Assembly (NCBI RefSeq): GCF_020907985.1
Contig: NZ_JAJJPA010000007.1
Location: 124,001-188,000, forward strand
From: Kitasatospora humi
Lineage (GTDB): Bacteria > Actinomycetota > Actinomycetes > Streptomycetales > Streptomycetaceae
Direction of reading: 5' to 3'
Length of the DNA stretch: 64,000 nucleotides
Made by a program: the position numbers and the translations under genes. The notes beneath the pieces were generated by a model that was not told where the DNA came from, ran no database searches, and was given only the letters and a program-made list of their open reading frames with translations. Shown piece by piece: positions 33,471 through 41,934 of the stretch; within the stretch, counting starts at the first letter, position 1; the number at the start of each line of letters is the position of its first letter.

Positions 33471-34559
33471 ATGACCGAGGTACTGCTCGCGGTGGGCACC
33501 CAGAAGGGCCTCTTCCTGGGCCGCAGTTACGGCCGCCGGGACTGGGCCTTCACCGGGCCGCACTTCCCGATGAACGCGATCTACGCGATCGGCATCGACC
33601 GGCGCGACGGCCGGACCAGGGTGCTGGTCGGCGCCGACAGCAACCACTGGGGCCCGTCGGTGTGGCGCTCCGACGACCTCGGCGCCAGCTGGAACGAGCC
33701 GGAGCGGCCGGCGGTGAAGTTCCCCGAGCACACCGGCGCCTCGCTGGTGCGGCTCTGGCAGCTGCAGCCGGCCGGCCCGGAGGCGCCGGGCGTGGTCTAC
33801 GCCGGGACGGAGCCGGCCGCGCTGTTCCGCTCCACCGACCACGGCGAGACCTTCAGCCTGGTGGAGCCGCTCTGGCAGCACCCGCAGCGCGAGCAGTGGG
33901 GCGCCGGCTTCGGCGGGCAGGGCCTGCACACCATCCTGACCGACCCCCGGGACCCGGACGCGCTGACCGTGGCGGTCTCCGCCGGTGGCGTCTACCGCTC
34001 CACCGACGGCGGGGCCGGCTGGGCGCCGTCCAACACCGGGATCAGGGTGAGCTTCATGCCCGAGGAGTACCCGGAGTTCGGGCAGTGCGTGCACAAGATC
34101 GCCGCGGATCCGACCGACCCGGACAAGCTGCTGCTGCAGAACCACGGCGGGGTGTTCCGCAGCGACGACGCGGGAGCCACCTGGCGGCCCGTGGAGAGCG
34201 GTCTGCCGGCGGTGTTCGGCTTCGCCGTCGCCGCCCACCCGCGCCGGGCCGGCACCGCCTACCTGGCCCCACTGGAGGCCGACTTCATGCGGATGCCGCC
34301 GGGCAGGCGCTGCCGGATCTACCGCACCGAGGACGGCGGGGGCGACTGGCACCCGCTCGCCCAGGGCCTGCCGGACGACGACCACTACGGCGTGGTGCTG
34401 CGCGACGCGCTGCGCTGCGACGACGCCGACCCGGCCGGGGTGTACTTCGGCAACCGCAACGGCGAGTTGTACGCCAGTGCCGACGAGGGCGACAGCTGGC
34501 ACCTGCTCGCCTCGCACCTGCCCGACGTCCTGTGCGTCCGGGCGGCCGTGGTGGGCTGA
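33471..34559 (+). CDS. BNR/Asp-box repeat beta-propeller protein
   Basis: A 362-residue protein with six Asp-box repeats of the type S-x-D-x-G-x-T-W: VWRSDDLGASW, LFRSTDHGETF, VYRSTDGGAGW, VFRSDDAGATW, IYRTEDGGGDW and LYASADEGDSW. This is the pattern of sialidase-like or sortilin-like propellers, but the sialidase FRIP motif and arginine triad are not evident and there is no signal peptide, so it is probably a cytoplasmic binding protein (often annotated exo-alpha-sialidase-like or WD40/YVTN). The start ATG at 33471 is favoured over one at 33462. Function unknown. Confidence 0.85.
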   Translation: MTEVLLAVGTQKGLFLGRSYGRRDWAFTGPHFPMNAIYAIGIDRRDGRTRVLVGADSNHWGPSVWRSDDLGASWNEPERPAVKFPEHTGASLVRLWQLQPAGPEAPGVVYAGTEPAALFRSTDHGETFSLVEPLWQHPQREQWGAGFGGQGLHTILTDPRDPDALTVAVSAGGVYRSTDGGAGWAPSNTGIRVSFMPEEYPEFGQCVHKIAADPTDPDKLLLQNHGGVFRSDDAGATWRPVESGLPAVFGFAVAAHPRRAGTAYLAPLEADFMRMPPGRRCRIYRTEDGGGDWHPLAQGLPDDDHYGVVLRDALRCDDADPAGVYFGNRNGELYASADEGDSWHLLASHLPDVLCVRAAVVG

Positions 34560-34598
34560 GGTCTGGTCACGGCCGTCCGGCTGTGAAACCCTGCGCCC

Positions 34599-35831
34599 AT
34601 GGCCCAGTTGACCACTTCTCCGGCGGCTCCGCCGGTGACCTCGCCCGCGGCGGACCGGGCGCGCTACGACCGTGCCACCGCGCACCTGGAAGCGCCGCTG
34701 GCCATCGTCGACCTGGCCGCCTTCGACGCCAACGCCGCCGACCTGGTCCGCCGGGCCGGCGGCAAGCCGATCCGGGTGGCCAGCAAGTCGGTGCGCTGCC
34801 GGGCGCTGCTGGACCGGGTGCTGGCGATGGACGGCTTCGCCGGGGTGATGAGCTTCACGCTGCCGGAGTCGATCTGGCTGGCCCGCGGCGGCGTCACCGA
34901 TGTGCTGCTGGCCTACCCTTCCACCGACCGCGCCGGCTTCGCCGAGCTCACCGGTGACCCCGAACTGGCCGCCCGGATCACCGTGTTGGTGGACGACCCG
35001 GCGCAGCTGCAGCTGATCGACGCGGCCCGGACCGGCAGCGAGCGGGTGCGGGTCTGCCTGGAGCTGGACACCTCGCTGCGGCTGCTCGGCGGCCGGCTGC
35101 GGGTGGGCGCCCGCCGCTCGCCGCTGCACTCCCCCGAGCAGGTCGCGGCGCTCGCCGAGCTGGTGCACCGCCGACCGGGCTTCACCCTGGTGGGCCTGAT
35201 GGCCTACGAGGGCCACATCGCGGGCGTGGGCGACCAGGTCGCGGGCCGGCCGGTGCGGTCGCGGCTGGTGCGGCTGATGCAGGCCAGGGCCGGTGCCGAG
35301 CTGGCCGACCGGCGGGCCGCGGTGGTGCGCGCGGTGCGGCGGGTGGCGGAGCTGGAGTTCGTCAACGGCGGTGGCACCGGGAGCGTGCAGCGGACGGCGG
35401 CGGAGGCGGCGGTCACCGAGATCGCGGCGGGCTCCGGGCTCTACGTGCCGCGGCTGTTCGACAACTACCGCTCGTTCCGGGGCCGGCCGGCCGCGCTGTT
35501 CGCCCAGCCGGTGGTGCGCCGGCCGGGGGTCGGGGTGGTCACGGTGCTGGGCGGCGGCTATCCGGCCTCGGGGGCGGCCGGCCGGGACCGGCTGCCGGAG
35601 CCGTACCTGCCGGCCGGCCTGCGCTACGACCCCCAGGAAGGCGCCGGCGAGGTGCAGACGCCGCTGCTCGGCCCGGCCGCCGACGACCTGCTGATCGGCG
35701 ACCGGGTCTGGTTCCGGCACGCGAAGGCCGGGGAGCTGTGCGAGCGGTTCGCCGAGCTGCACCTGGTGGAGGGCGACCGGGTGGTGGCCACGGTGCCGAC
35801 CTACCGGGGCGAGGGGCGGACCTTCCTGTAA
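34599..35831 (+). CDS. PLP-dependent amino acid deaminase/aldolase (alanine-racemase N-terminal fold)
   Basis: A 410-residue fold-type III PLP enzyme. The barrel begins TAHLEAPLAIVDLAAFDANAADL and has the PLP lysine in IRVASKSVRCRALL; a second conserved segment is LMAYEGHIAG. The C-terminal beta domain resembles D-serine dehydratase/D-threonine aldolase (VTVLGGGYPASGA...RVWFRHAKAGELCERFAEL). Such proteins deaminate or cleave beta-hydroxy D-amino acids. It stands alone after the BNR-repeat gene. Confidence 0.88.
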   Translation: MAQLTTSPAAPPVTSPAADRARYDRATAHLEAPLAIVDLAAFDANAADLVRRAGGKPIRVASKSVRCRALLDRVLAMDGFAGVMSFTLPESIWLARGGVTDVLLAYPSTDRAGFAELTGDPELAARITVLVDDPAQLQLIDAARTGSERVRVCLELDTSLRLLGGRLRVGARRSPLHSPEQVAALAELVHRRPGFTLVGLMAYEGHIAGVGDQVAGRPVRSRLVRLMQARAGAELADRRAAVVRAVRRVAELEFVNGGGTGSVQRTAAEAAVTEIAAGSGLYVPRLFDNYRSFRGRPAALFAQPVVRRPGVGVVTVLGGGYPASGAAGRDRLPEPYLPAGLRYDPQEGAGEVQTPLLGPAADDLLIGDRVWFRHAKAGELCERFAELHLVEGDRVVATVPTYRGEGRTFL

Positions 35832-35900
35832 CACTGGTGGCGATGGCTGCAGTTGACGTGACGTCAGTTCACCTGATGGCGCGTCGACTGCCGCTGCCGA

Positions 35901-37088
35901 TCAGGTGTTGCTGCCTCCGGTGGCACCGCCCAAGGAGCCGGCACCGGAGCCGCTGAAGTCCTTGATCCCGCTGACGATGGTGTCCATGGTCGACACCGCC
36001 GGGGCCTTGTCGGCGATGTCGAAGCCGAACTGGACGGCGACCAGGTGCTTGCCGTCGGCGGTCGGGAAGACCACGTCCTGGACGGTGCCGTTGTTGCCCT
36101 GCTGGGCGTCGACCTGCCAGCGGATCAGGTAGCCGCTGCGACCGGCGACGGTGACCGGCTCGGACTTCAGCTCCTGGTGGCCCTTGATGTTCGGGCCGTA
36201 GGACTGCGCGGCGACCTTCTGGATGTCCTGCGTCGCCGCGGCCTTGGGGTCGGTGCCGTCGACCTGGGCGGTGTTGACCCCGCCGAGCGTGCAGGACGTG
36301 CTGCTGTTGGCGCTGCTGCCGGGGCACTGGTACTGGCCGATGTACAGCGAGGCCGTGCCGTCCTTCGCGGTGCCGCCCTGCCAGCCGCTGGGGATGGGCA
36401 GCGAGATGCCGTCGGCCATGTCGATCGCCTGGGTGCCGTCGCCCAGCCCGGGCAGGCCACCGCCGAGGCCGGGAATGCCGGGGAGGCCGGGGATGCCGCC
36501 ACCGCCCGGGCCGTTGCCGTTCCCCCGACCGCCGCCCTGGCCGTTGCCGTTGCCGTTCCCGTTGCCATTGCCCTGGCCACCGCCGGTTCCGCCGCCGTTG
36601 CCCGGACCGCGGTGGTGCCCCGGGCCCGGGTAGGTGTTCTGCGGGGCGGGGGCGGCCGCCTGCCGGCGGTCGTGGTTGTGGTGGCCCACCGCGAGGTAGG
36701 TCGCCCCGGAGCCGATCGCCAGTCCGAGCACCCCGGCGACGGCCGCCGCGACCAGTGTCCTGCGGCCGATCCGGCTCAGCAGCGAGGGCTTCTTGGGGGC
36801 GTCCGGGTAGCCGGACAGGTGGTCGGCGCCGGCGCCCGGGTGGTCCGTGCCGTCGGCGAAGCCGGTCGGCGGTTCGGGGTAGCGCACCGTGCCGTCGTCC
36901 GCCGGCACCGTGCCCTCCAGCACGGTGGTCGGCTCGCCGTCCGGGTCCTGGGCCGGGTGGGGCGCGCCCGGGCCGGGGCGGGTGGTGGTGGTCCAGCCGG
37001 TGCCGTCCCACCAGCGCTCGGGCCGGGGTGTGGTGGTGGTGTCCTTGGGGTCCGGGTACCACCCGGCAGGAATCTTCGCGTCGCTCAC
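35901..37088 (-). CDS. DUF2510 membrane protein with Gly/Asn-rich linker
   Basis: A 395-residue protein. The N-terminus is a DUF2510 domain (IPAGWYPDP...RWWDGTGWT). One membrane helix (TLVAAAVAGVLGLAIGSGA) separates a cytoplasmic part of about 110 residues from an extracellular part that starts with a Gly/Asn/Pro-rich linker (GNGNGNGNGNGQGGG) and ends in a domain of about 190 residues with one likely disulfide (QYQC...TSC). The GTG start has no Shine-Dalgarno site; TACATT lies 7 bases upstream, suggesting a leaderless message. The outer domain may be PsbP/LpqN-like, but I could not confirm this. Confidence 0.8.
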   Translation of the reverse strand: MSDAKIPAGWYPDPKDTTTTPRPERWWDGTGWTTTTRPGPGAPHPAQDPDGEPTTVLEGTVPADDGTVRYPEPPTGFADGTDHPGAGADHLSGYPDAPKKPSLLSRIGRRTLVAAAVAGVLGLAIGSGATYLAVGHHNHDRRQAAAPAPQNTYPGPGHHRGPGNGGGTGGGQGNGNGNGNGNGQGGGRGNGNGPGGGGIPGLPGIPGLGGGLPGLGDGTQAIDMADGISLPIPSGWQGGTAKDGTASLYIGQYQCPGSSANSSTSCTLGGVNTAQVDGTDPKAAATQDIQKVAAQSYGPNIKGHQELKSEPVTVAGRSGYLIRWQVDAQQGNNGTVQDVVFPTADGKHLVAVQFGFDIADKAPAVSTMDTIVSGIKDFSGSGAGSLGGATGGSNT

Positions 37089-37328
37089 ACCAGAAAATGT
37101 ATGGGCCGACGGATAAGCGCGAAATCAACTGAGCGGCACAATCCGTTCGATTCGTATGAGATTACGGTGAGAGCACCTGTCGGGCGCCCCCTGCGCCGCT
37201 GTCCGTCCCAGGCGAACCCGGAACGACAACGGTCACCAATGCAGCCTTTGGATCTCCCTCCGATCTGGGGTTCACTTCGTGCAGGGCACCCGTCCTCGAC
37301 CACCCCCGGCGTTTCAGGAGACGACGCG

Positions 37329-38405
37329 ATGGCCGGCCACCTCGACCACGACCATGCCGCGCACGACCATGGGCATGACGACCACGGGCCCAGCCATGGA
37401 CACGGCGGCCACGGGCACGGCGGCCACGGGCACTCGCACGGCGTCGCGGCCGACGCCGACCGCCGCTGGCTGACCAGCGCGCTCGCCCTGATCGTGGCCT
37501 TCATGGCCGCCGAGGTGCTGATCGGCTTCGCCGCCCACTCGCTGGCCCTGATCTCGGACGCGGCGCACATGCTCACCGACGCCGCCTCGATCGTGCTGGC
37601 GCTGGTCGCCATGCGGCTGGCCGCCCGGCCGGCCCGCGGCGGCTACACCTACGGGCTCAAGCGCGCCGAGATCCTCTCCGCCCAGGCCAACGGCGTCGCC
37701 CTGCTGATGCTCTCGCTCTGGCTGGGCTTCGAGTCCGTCCAGCGGCTGGTCAACCCGCCGCCGGTGCGCGGCGCGCTGGTGCTGGGGACGGCGCTGGTCG
37801 GGATCGTGGTCAACCTGTTCGCCGCCTGGTTCATGTCCAAGGCCAACCGCAGCTCGCTCAATGTGGAGGGCGCGTTCCAGCACGTGCTGACCGACCTCTA
37901 CGCGTTCATCGCGACCGCGGTGGCCGGTCTGATCGTGCTGACCACCTCCTTCGTCCGGGCCGACGCGATCGCCTCGCTGATCGTGGTGCTGCTGATGCTG
38001 CGGGCCGGGATCGGGCTGGTCCGGGACTCCGCGCGGATCTTCCTGGAGGCCGCCCCCGCCGGGGTGGACCCGAACGCGCTGGCCGACCGGCTGGTGGAGG
38101 ACGAGCAGGTGGAGGAGATCCACGACCTGCACGTCTGGGAGATCACCTCCGGCCAGCCCGCCCTGTCGGCGCACATCCTGGTGGCCCCCGGCGGCGACTG
38201 CCACGCGGTCCGCCGCGACCTCCAGCGCCGCCTGCGCGACGAGTACGCGATCACCCACGCCACCCTCCAGGTGGACCACATCGGCGAGGACGACGCCCAG
38301 GCACTGCTCCAGATCACCGACGCCGGCGCGACCTCCGGCGCCGTCGCCGACCACTGCGCCGATTCCCACGGCCCCGTCCACCGCAGCGGCCCCCACCCCC
38401 ACTGA
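37329..38405 (+). CDS. Cation diffusion facilitator (CzcD/ZitB-type) metal exporter
   Basis: A 358-residue CDF transporter. A very His-rich N-terminus (about 15 His in the first 40 residues) probably senses or buffers metal. Six membrane helices follow; the metal-site HxxxD motifs are HMLTD in helix 2 and HVLTD in helix 5. The C-terminal cytoplasmic domain (EEIHDLHVWEITSGQPALSAHI) is the CDF dimer domain. It should export Zn2+, Cd2+ or Co2+ by proton exchange. AGGAG lies before the ATG. The 240-bp upstream region is AT-richer and may hold a metalloregulator site, but I recognised none. Confidence 0.95.
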   Translation: MAGHLDHDHAAHDHGHDDHGPSHGHGGHGHGGHGHSHGVAADADRRWLTSALALIVAFMAAEVLIGFAAHSLALISDAAHMLTDAASIVLALVAMRLAARPARGGYTYGLKRAEILSAQANGVALLMLSLWLGFESVQRLVNPPPVRGALVLGTALVGIVVNLFAAWFMSKANRSSLNVEGAFQHVLTDLYAFIATAVAGLIVLTTSFVRADAIASLIVVLLMLRAGIGLVRDSARIFLEAAPAGVDPNALADRLVEDEQVEEIHDLHVWEITSGQPALSAHILVAPGGDCHAVRRDLQRRLRDEYAITHATLQVDHIGEDDAQALLQITDAGATSGAVADHCADSHGPVHRSGPHPH

Positions 38406-38506
38406 GGCCCGACGGCCGCCCCGGTCGTCCGGCCACCGACCGGCCGAACACCCACCCCGCACGGAGCCCTGGGCGGCCGTCCTCCCTGCGGCTAAGCTCA
38501 CCAACC

Positions 38507-39349
38507 ATGATCGAAACCCTGCGCTACGCCGCGTTCACCACCGATCCGGCCGGCGGCAACAAGGCCGGCGTGGTTCCCGAGGCCGAGGAGCTGACGGATC
38601 AGCAGATGCTCGGGATCGCCGCCGAGCTCGGCTACTCCGAGACCGCCTTCCTGGTCGACCTGGGCAGTCGGCGCTACCGGGTGCGGTACTTCGCCCCGGC
38701 CATGGAGGTGCCGTTCTGCGGGCACGCGACGATCGCCGCAGCGGTCGCGGTGGCCGAGCGGTCCGGGCCGGGCGAGCTGGTCTTCGAGACCAACGCGGGC
38801 ACCGTGCCGGTGACGGTCACCGCGGGCCCGGACGGTGTGCTGCGGGCCACCCTGACCAGCGTCGAGCCGCACACCGCCGAGCTGGCCCCGGCCGAGCTGG
38901 CGGAGGCGCTGGCCGCCCTGCGGTGGTCGGCCGACGAGCTGGACGCCACGCTGCCGCCCCGGATCGCTTACGCCGGCGCCCGGCACCTGGTGCTCGCCGC
39001 CGCCACCCGGGAGCGGCTGGCCGAGCTGGACTACGACGTCGAACGGCTGACCGCGTTCATGACGGCCCATCAGCTGATCACCCTGCAGCTGGTCTGGTCC
39101 GCCTCGGCCACCGTCTGGCACGTGCGGAATCCGTTCCCGGTCGGCGGCGTCTTCGAGGACCCGGCCACCGGCGCCGCAGCGGCCGCCTTCGGTGCCTACC
39201 TGCGGGAGCTGGGCCGGGTGCCCGAGCAGGCCGAACTCACCCTCCACCAGGGCGAGGACATGGGCAGCCCCGGCGAGCTGCGGGTCGAACTGCGCTCCGG
39301 CGACCCGCGGGTGCGGGTGACCGGCGCGGCGGTGCGGCTGCCCGAGTGA
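38507..39349 (+). CDS. PhzF family epimerase/isomerase-like protein
   Basis: A 280-residue protein of the PhzF family (two diaminopimelate-epimerase-like halves). Typical signatures are the opening YAAFTTDPAGGNKAGVV, the Glu in GYSETAFLVD that acts as general acid/base in PhzF, RYFAPAMEVPFCGHATIAAA and VFEDPATGAAAAAFGAYL. True PhzF isomerises a phenazine precursor, but most homologues outside phenazine clusters are unassigned, as here. No Shine-Dalgarno site; TAAGCT lies 8 bases upstream, so the transcript looks leaderless. Confidence 0.93.
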   Translation: MIETLRYAAFTTDPAGGNKAGVVPEAEELTDQQMLGIAAELGYSETAFLVDLGSRRYRVRYFAPAMEVPFCGHATIAAAVAVAERSGPGELVFETNAGTVPVTVTAGPDGVLRATLTSVEPHTAELAPAELAEALAALRWSADELDATLPPRIAYAGARHLVLAAATRERLAELDYDVERLTAFMTAHQLITLQLVWSASATVWHVRNPFPVGGVFEDPATGAAAAAFGAYLRELGRVPEQAELTLHQGEDMGSPGELRVELRSGDPRVRVTGAAVRLPE

Positions 39350-39374
39350 CAGCGGTGGGCGGGATAATCGGGGC

Positions 39375-40298
39375 GTGACCGCACCGCGCCTGATGCTCCT
39401 CGACTCCGCCAGCCTCTACTTCCGGGCGTACTTCGGTGTGCCCGAGTCCATGAAGTCCCCGGACGGCATCCCGGTGAACGCCGTCCGGGGGCTGCTCGAC
39501 TTCATCGCCCGGCTGGTCCATGACCACCGACCCGACCAGCTGGTCGCCTGCATGGACGCCGACTGGCGCCCGCAGTGGCGAGTGGACCTGATCCCCAGCT
39601 ACAAGACCCACCGGGTGGCCCCCGAGGGCGAGCCGGGTGAGGAGGAGGTGCCGGACACCCTCGCCCCGCAGGTGCCGGTCATCGAGCAGGTGCTGGACGC
39701 CCTGGGCATCGCCCGCATCGGCGTCCCCGGTTACGAGGCCGACGACGTGATCGGCACCCTGGCCACCCGCGCCGCCGGTCCGGTCCAGATCGTCACCGGC
39801 GACCGCGACTTGTTCCAGCTGGTCGACGACGCCCGTGGCGTCCAGGTGCTCTACCCCCTCAAGGGCGTCGGCTCCCCGCAGGTCACCACCGATGAGCTGC
39901 TGCGCGAGAAGTACGGCGTCACCGGTGCGCAGTACGCCGACCTGGCCGCCCTGCGCGGCGACCCGAGCGACGGCCTGCCCGGCGTGAAGGGCATCGGCGA
40001 GAAGACGGCCGCCCAACTCATCGCCGACTTCGGCGACTTGGCCGCCATCCGGGCCGCCGCCACCGACCCGCGGGCCAAGCTCACGCCGGGCCGCCGCAAG
40101 AACCTCATCGAAGCGGGCGCCTACCTCGACGTCGCCCCGAAGGTGGTCCGGGTCGCCACGGACGTGCCGCTCCCCGCCTTCGACCCCGCCCTCCCCACCG
40201 AGCCGCTGGACCCGATGGCCCTGGAGGAACTGACCACCCGCTGGGGCCTGGGCACCTCGCTCACCCGCCTGCTGGACGCCCTGGCGGCCCAAGGCTGA
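39375..40298 (+). CDS. 5'-3' exonuclease (DNA polymerase I N-terminal-domain type)
   Basis: A 307-residue stand-alone flap/5' nuclease. The PIN-like domain opens LMLLDSASLYFRAYFGVP; acidic metal ligands lie in CMDADWRPQWR, GYEADDVIGTLA and VTGDRDLFQLVDD; the helix-hairpin-helix DNA-binding motif is LPGVKGIGEKTAAQLI. The polymerase domain is absent, as in RNase-HI/ExoIX-like paralogues. A GATAAT 6 bases before the GTG start indicates a leaderless message. The last 84 bases (40206-40289) recur in decayed form at 45932-46015, so the peptide-biosynthesis segment appears to sit directly behind this gene. Confidence 0.93.
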   Translation: MTAPRLMLLDSASLYFRAYFGVPESMKSPDGIPVNAVRGLLDFIARLVHDHRPDQLVACMDADWRPQWRVDLIPSYKTHRVAPEGEPGEEEVPDTLAPQVPVIEQVLDALGIARIGVPGYEADDVIGTLATRAAGPVQIVTGDRDLFQLVDDARGVQVLYPLKGVGSPQVTTDELLREKYGVTGAQYADLAALRGDPSDGLPGVKGIGEKTAAQLIADFGDLAAIRAAATDPRAKLTPGRRKNLIEAGAYLDVAPKVVRVATDVPLPAFDPALPTEPLDPMALEELTTRWGLGTSLTRLLDALAAQG

Positions 40299-40438
40299 GA
40301 AGGTCATCAGCAGCCCATCCAAGTGGGCTCGCCGTCCTTGGTCACCGGGGTGACGTCCGCTCACAGCTGGCTTGGTGCCTCACCAAAAAGCCACGAGCCA
40401 ACGACCCCCGCTTTCGACCTGGCTCCATGCACCGGAGA

Positions 40439-41155
40439 TCAGACCACAGCGGGGAGGATGCCGCGTGGCCAATGGCCGAGCCAGAACACTGCGGTGGACG
40501 GCTCGGGTTGGTCCTCGGTCGAGCCATCGTGGGGCAACAGCTCAGTAGGGGCGATGTAGCCCTCACCTGGGGCCAGCCGGATGCGGAAGACCCGCAGCGG
40601 CTGCCGACCGGCAACGTAGGCCCGCAGATCGTCGGTGTGCGGGTAGCGGCCGGCAGGGTCGCGGTACAGGGCGCGGCAGATGGTGCGGATGTCGCGGTCG
40701 GCGAGCAGGAGGTAGCGGGTGCCGGGGCCGAGGTTGAAGCACAGGCGCCGTCGACCGGTGTGCTTGGACCCGTAGTCCAGGCGGTCCCAGTTGTCGACAT
40801 GCAGTCCGATGCGGCGACCGTCCTGGTAGTTGGGAGTGGTAGTCAGGGCCTTGGCGGGGCTGGCGGCCTGGCCGAGGTGGACGGCGTCCGGGTCTCCGAG
40901 CGGATCGGCCAGGGCGGACAGGCTCGCGGGCGCCGGGCCGTCGGGGAGCTTGACCAGCTCCACTAGCGTGTCGTCGGTGGTCTGAGCGGTGGGCTTGAGC
41001 CGCGCGGCCAGGTCGGTGGTCAGTGGCCACCAGGGGCCGGCCGGAAGGACGGCCCCTGGTTCGTACTCCGCCTCACCGGCGGCGATGCGGACCCCAGTGG
41101 TCTCGCACTGGGCGATGAGGGCGGCTGGGTCGGTGTGGGCAATGGCGAGGTTCAA
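40439..41155 (-). CDS. RiPP-operon protein, possible Fe(II)/2-oxoglutarate-type oxygenase
   Basis: A 238-residue protein I cannot place with certainty. A G-L-H-V-D-N-W-D-R segment puts His119 and Asp121 in an HxD arrangement, on what reads like a beta-strand-rich core (RRLCFNLGPGTRYLLL, LRVFRIRLAPGEGYIAP); a candidate distal ligand is His209 in LLPHDGST. This order, HxD then a distant His within a double-stranded beta-helix, is that of Fe(II)/2OG oxygenases or cupin-like hydroxylases, and an Asp/Asn/Pro hydroxylase would suit the precursor FDNRPTWDN. The start is TTG, supported by GGGAGGAG 6 bases upstream. Last gene of the operon. Alternative: a non-catalytic accessory protein. Confidence 0.55.
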   Translation of the reverse strand: MNLAIAHTDPAALIAQCETTGVRIAAGEAEYEPGAVLPAGPWWPLTTDLAARLKPTAQTTDDTLVELVKLPDGPAPASLSALADPLGDPDAVHLGQAASPAKALTTTPNYQDGRRIGLHVDNWDRLDYGSKHTGRRRLCFNLGPGTRYLLLADRDIRTICRALYRDPAGRYPHTDDLRAYVAGRQPLRVFRIRLAPGEGYIAPTELLPHDGSTEDQPEPSTAVFWLGHWPRGILPAVV

Positions 41156-41177
41156 TCCGGGCTCCTCCCGGTTCGGG

Positions 41178-41867
41178 TCACCGGCGCTCGTTCAGGGTGT
41201 CGCCGAAGGTCACGTCCAGCTCGGCGATCATGGCTTCGGCGAGCTCGGACTGTTGGGCTCGGTCGATGACCACCTTGGCGAGGTGGGCGACGCCCCGTAG
41301 CGAGGTCAGGTCGTTGCCACGCAGGTCCAAGCCCTGGTACTTGCCACGACTGAACTCGGCCAGCCGCAGCGTGCACGCGTCGACGACTACCCCGCTCAGG
41401 TCGCAGCCAGCGAACGACGCCTCGGTGAGCACGCACTTGGAGAAGGCGACCGGCCCGGTGACCCGGACCTGCTCGAAGCTCGCGTAGTCGAGCTTGCAGT
41501 TCTCGAAGAGCACGTTGTCCAGGGCCACGCCGGTGAGGCTGGCACCCATGATCTTGCAGTTGCGGAAGACGACGCGGGACAGCTTGCTGTCGGCGATGCG
41601 GGTGGTGGCCAGGTCGCAGGTGTCGAACTCGACGGAGTCCAGGCGGACCTTGTCGAATTGGACGCGGTCGGCCCGCAGCCTGCTGACGCGGCCGGTGATG
41701 AGGCTGGTGTCGGCCAGATCCAGGTCTCGCAGGTCGGCGTCGCCGTACTGGAAGTCCTGGACGATGCCCCGGGCGGAGTCCAGCGAGGTGACGTTGGACA
41801 GGTAGAGGCCGGGCTCGTCCAGGGTGGGCAGAATGACGGTGACGCGGCCGAAGGTGATGCTGTCCAC
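41178..41867 (-). CDS. Pentapeptide-repeat protein in RiPP operon
   Basis: A 229-residue protein forming a right-handed quadrilateral beta-helix. From about residue 40 on, units of the A(D/N)Lxx type are visible: DADLRDLDLADTSLI, VRLDSVEFDTCDLATTRI, SKLSRVVFRNCKIMGASL, VALDNVLFENCKLDYASF and VLTEASFAGCDLSGVVV. Members such as Qnr, McbG and AlbG mimic DNA and protect gyrase, and some sit in peptide-antibiotic clusters as self-protection. Here it directly follows the precursor gene across a perfect hairpin. Immunity is a reasonable inference; a scaffold for the maturase is the alternative. GTG start with GGAG about 9 bases upstream. Confidence 0.88.
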   Translation of the reverse strand: MDSITFGRVTVILPTLDEPGLYLSNVTSLDSARGIVQDFQYGDADLRDLDLADTSLITGRVSRLRADRVQFDKVRLDSVEFDTCDLATTRIADSKLSRVVFRNCKIMGASLTGVALDNVLFENCKLDYASFEQVRVTGPVAFSKCVLTEASFAGCDLSGVVVDACTLRLAEFSRGKYQGLDLRGNDLTSLRGVAHLAKVVIDRAQQSELAEAMIAELDVTFGDTLNERR

Positions 41868-41890
41868 GGGTAGGGCTCCGCTCTGTCGGG

Positions 41891-41920
41891 CCGGGCCCGC
41901 ACCGCGCGGTGCGGGCCCGG
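41891..41920 (-). terminator. Perfect 30-bp palindrome after the precursor gene
   Basis: CCGGGCCCGCACCGC and GCGGTGCGGGCCCGG are exact inverted copies with no spacer, so the hairpin would have about 13 bp and a GCGC loop. It sits 14 bases after the precursor stop and 23 before the next start. A partial terminator here would make precursor mRNA more abundant than that of the downstream genes. Confidence 0.75.
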
Positions 41921-41934
41921 GTGCTCAGGTGGTG

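Noticed and set aside
32574..35834. A very long open frame on the minus strand opposite SseB, the BNR-repeat protein and the PLP enzyme genes
   Set aside because: Low-complexity Gly/Arg/Val-rich translation with no domain. High GC makes antisense frames long, and the opposite-strand genes have clear families.
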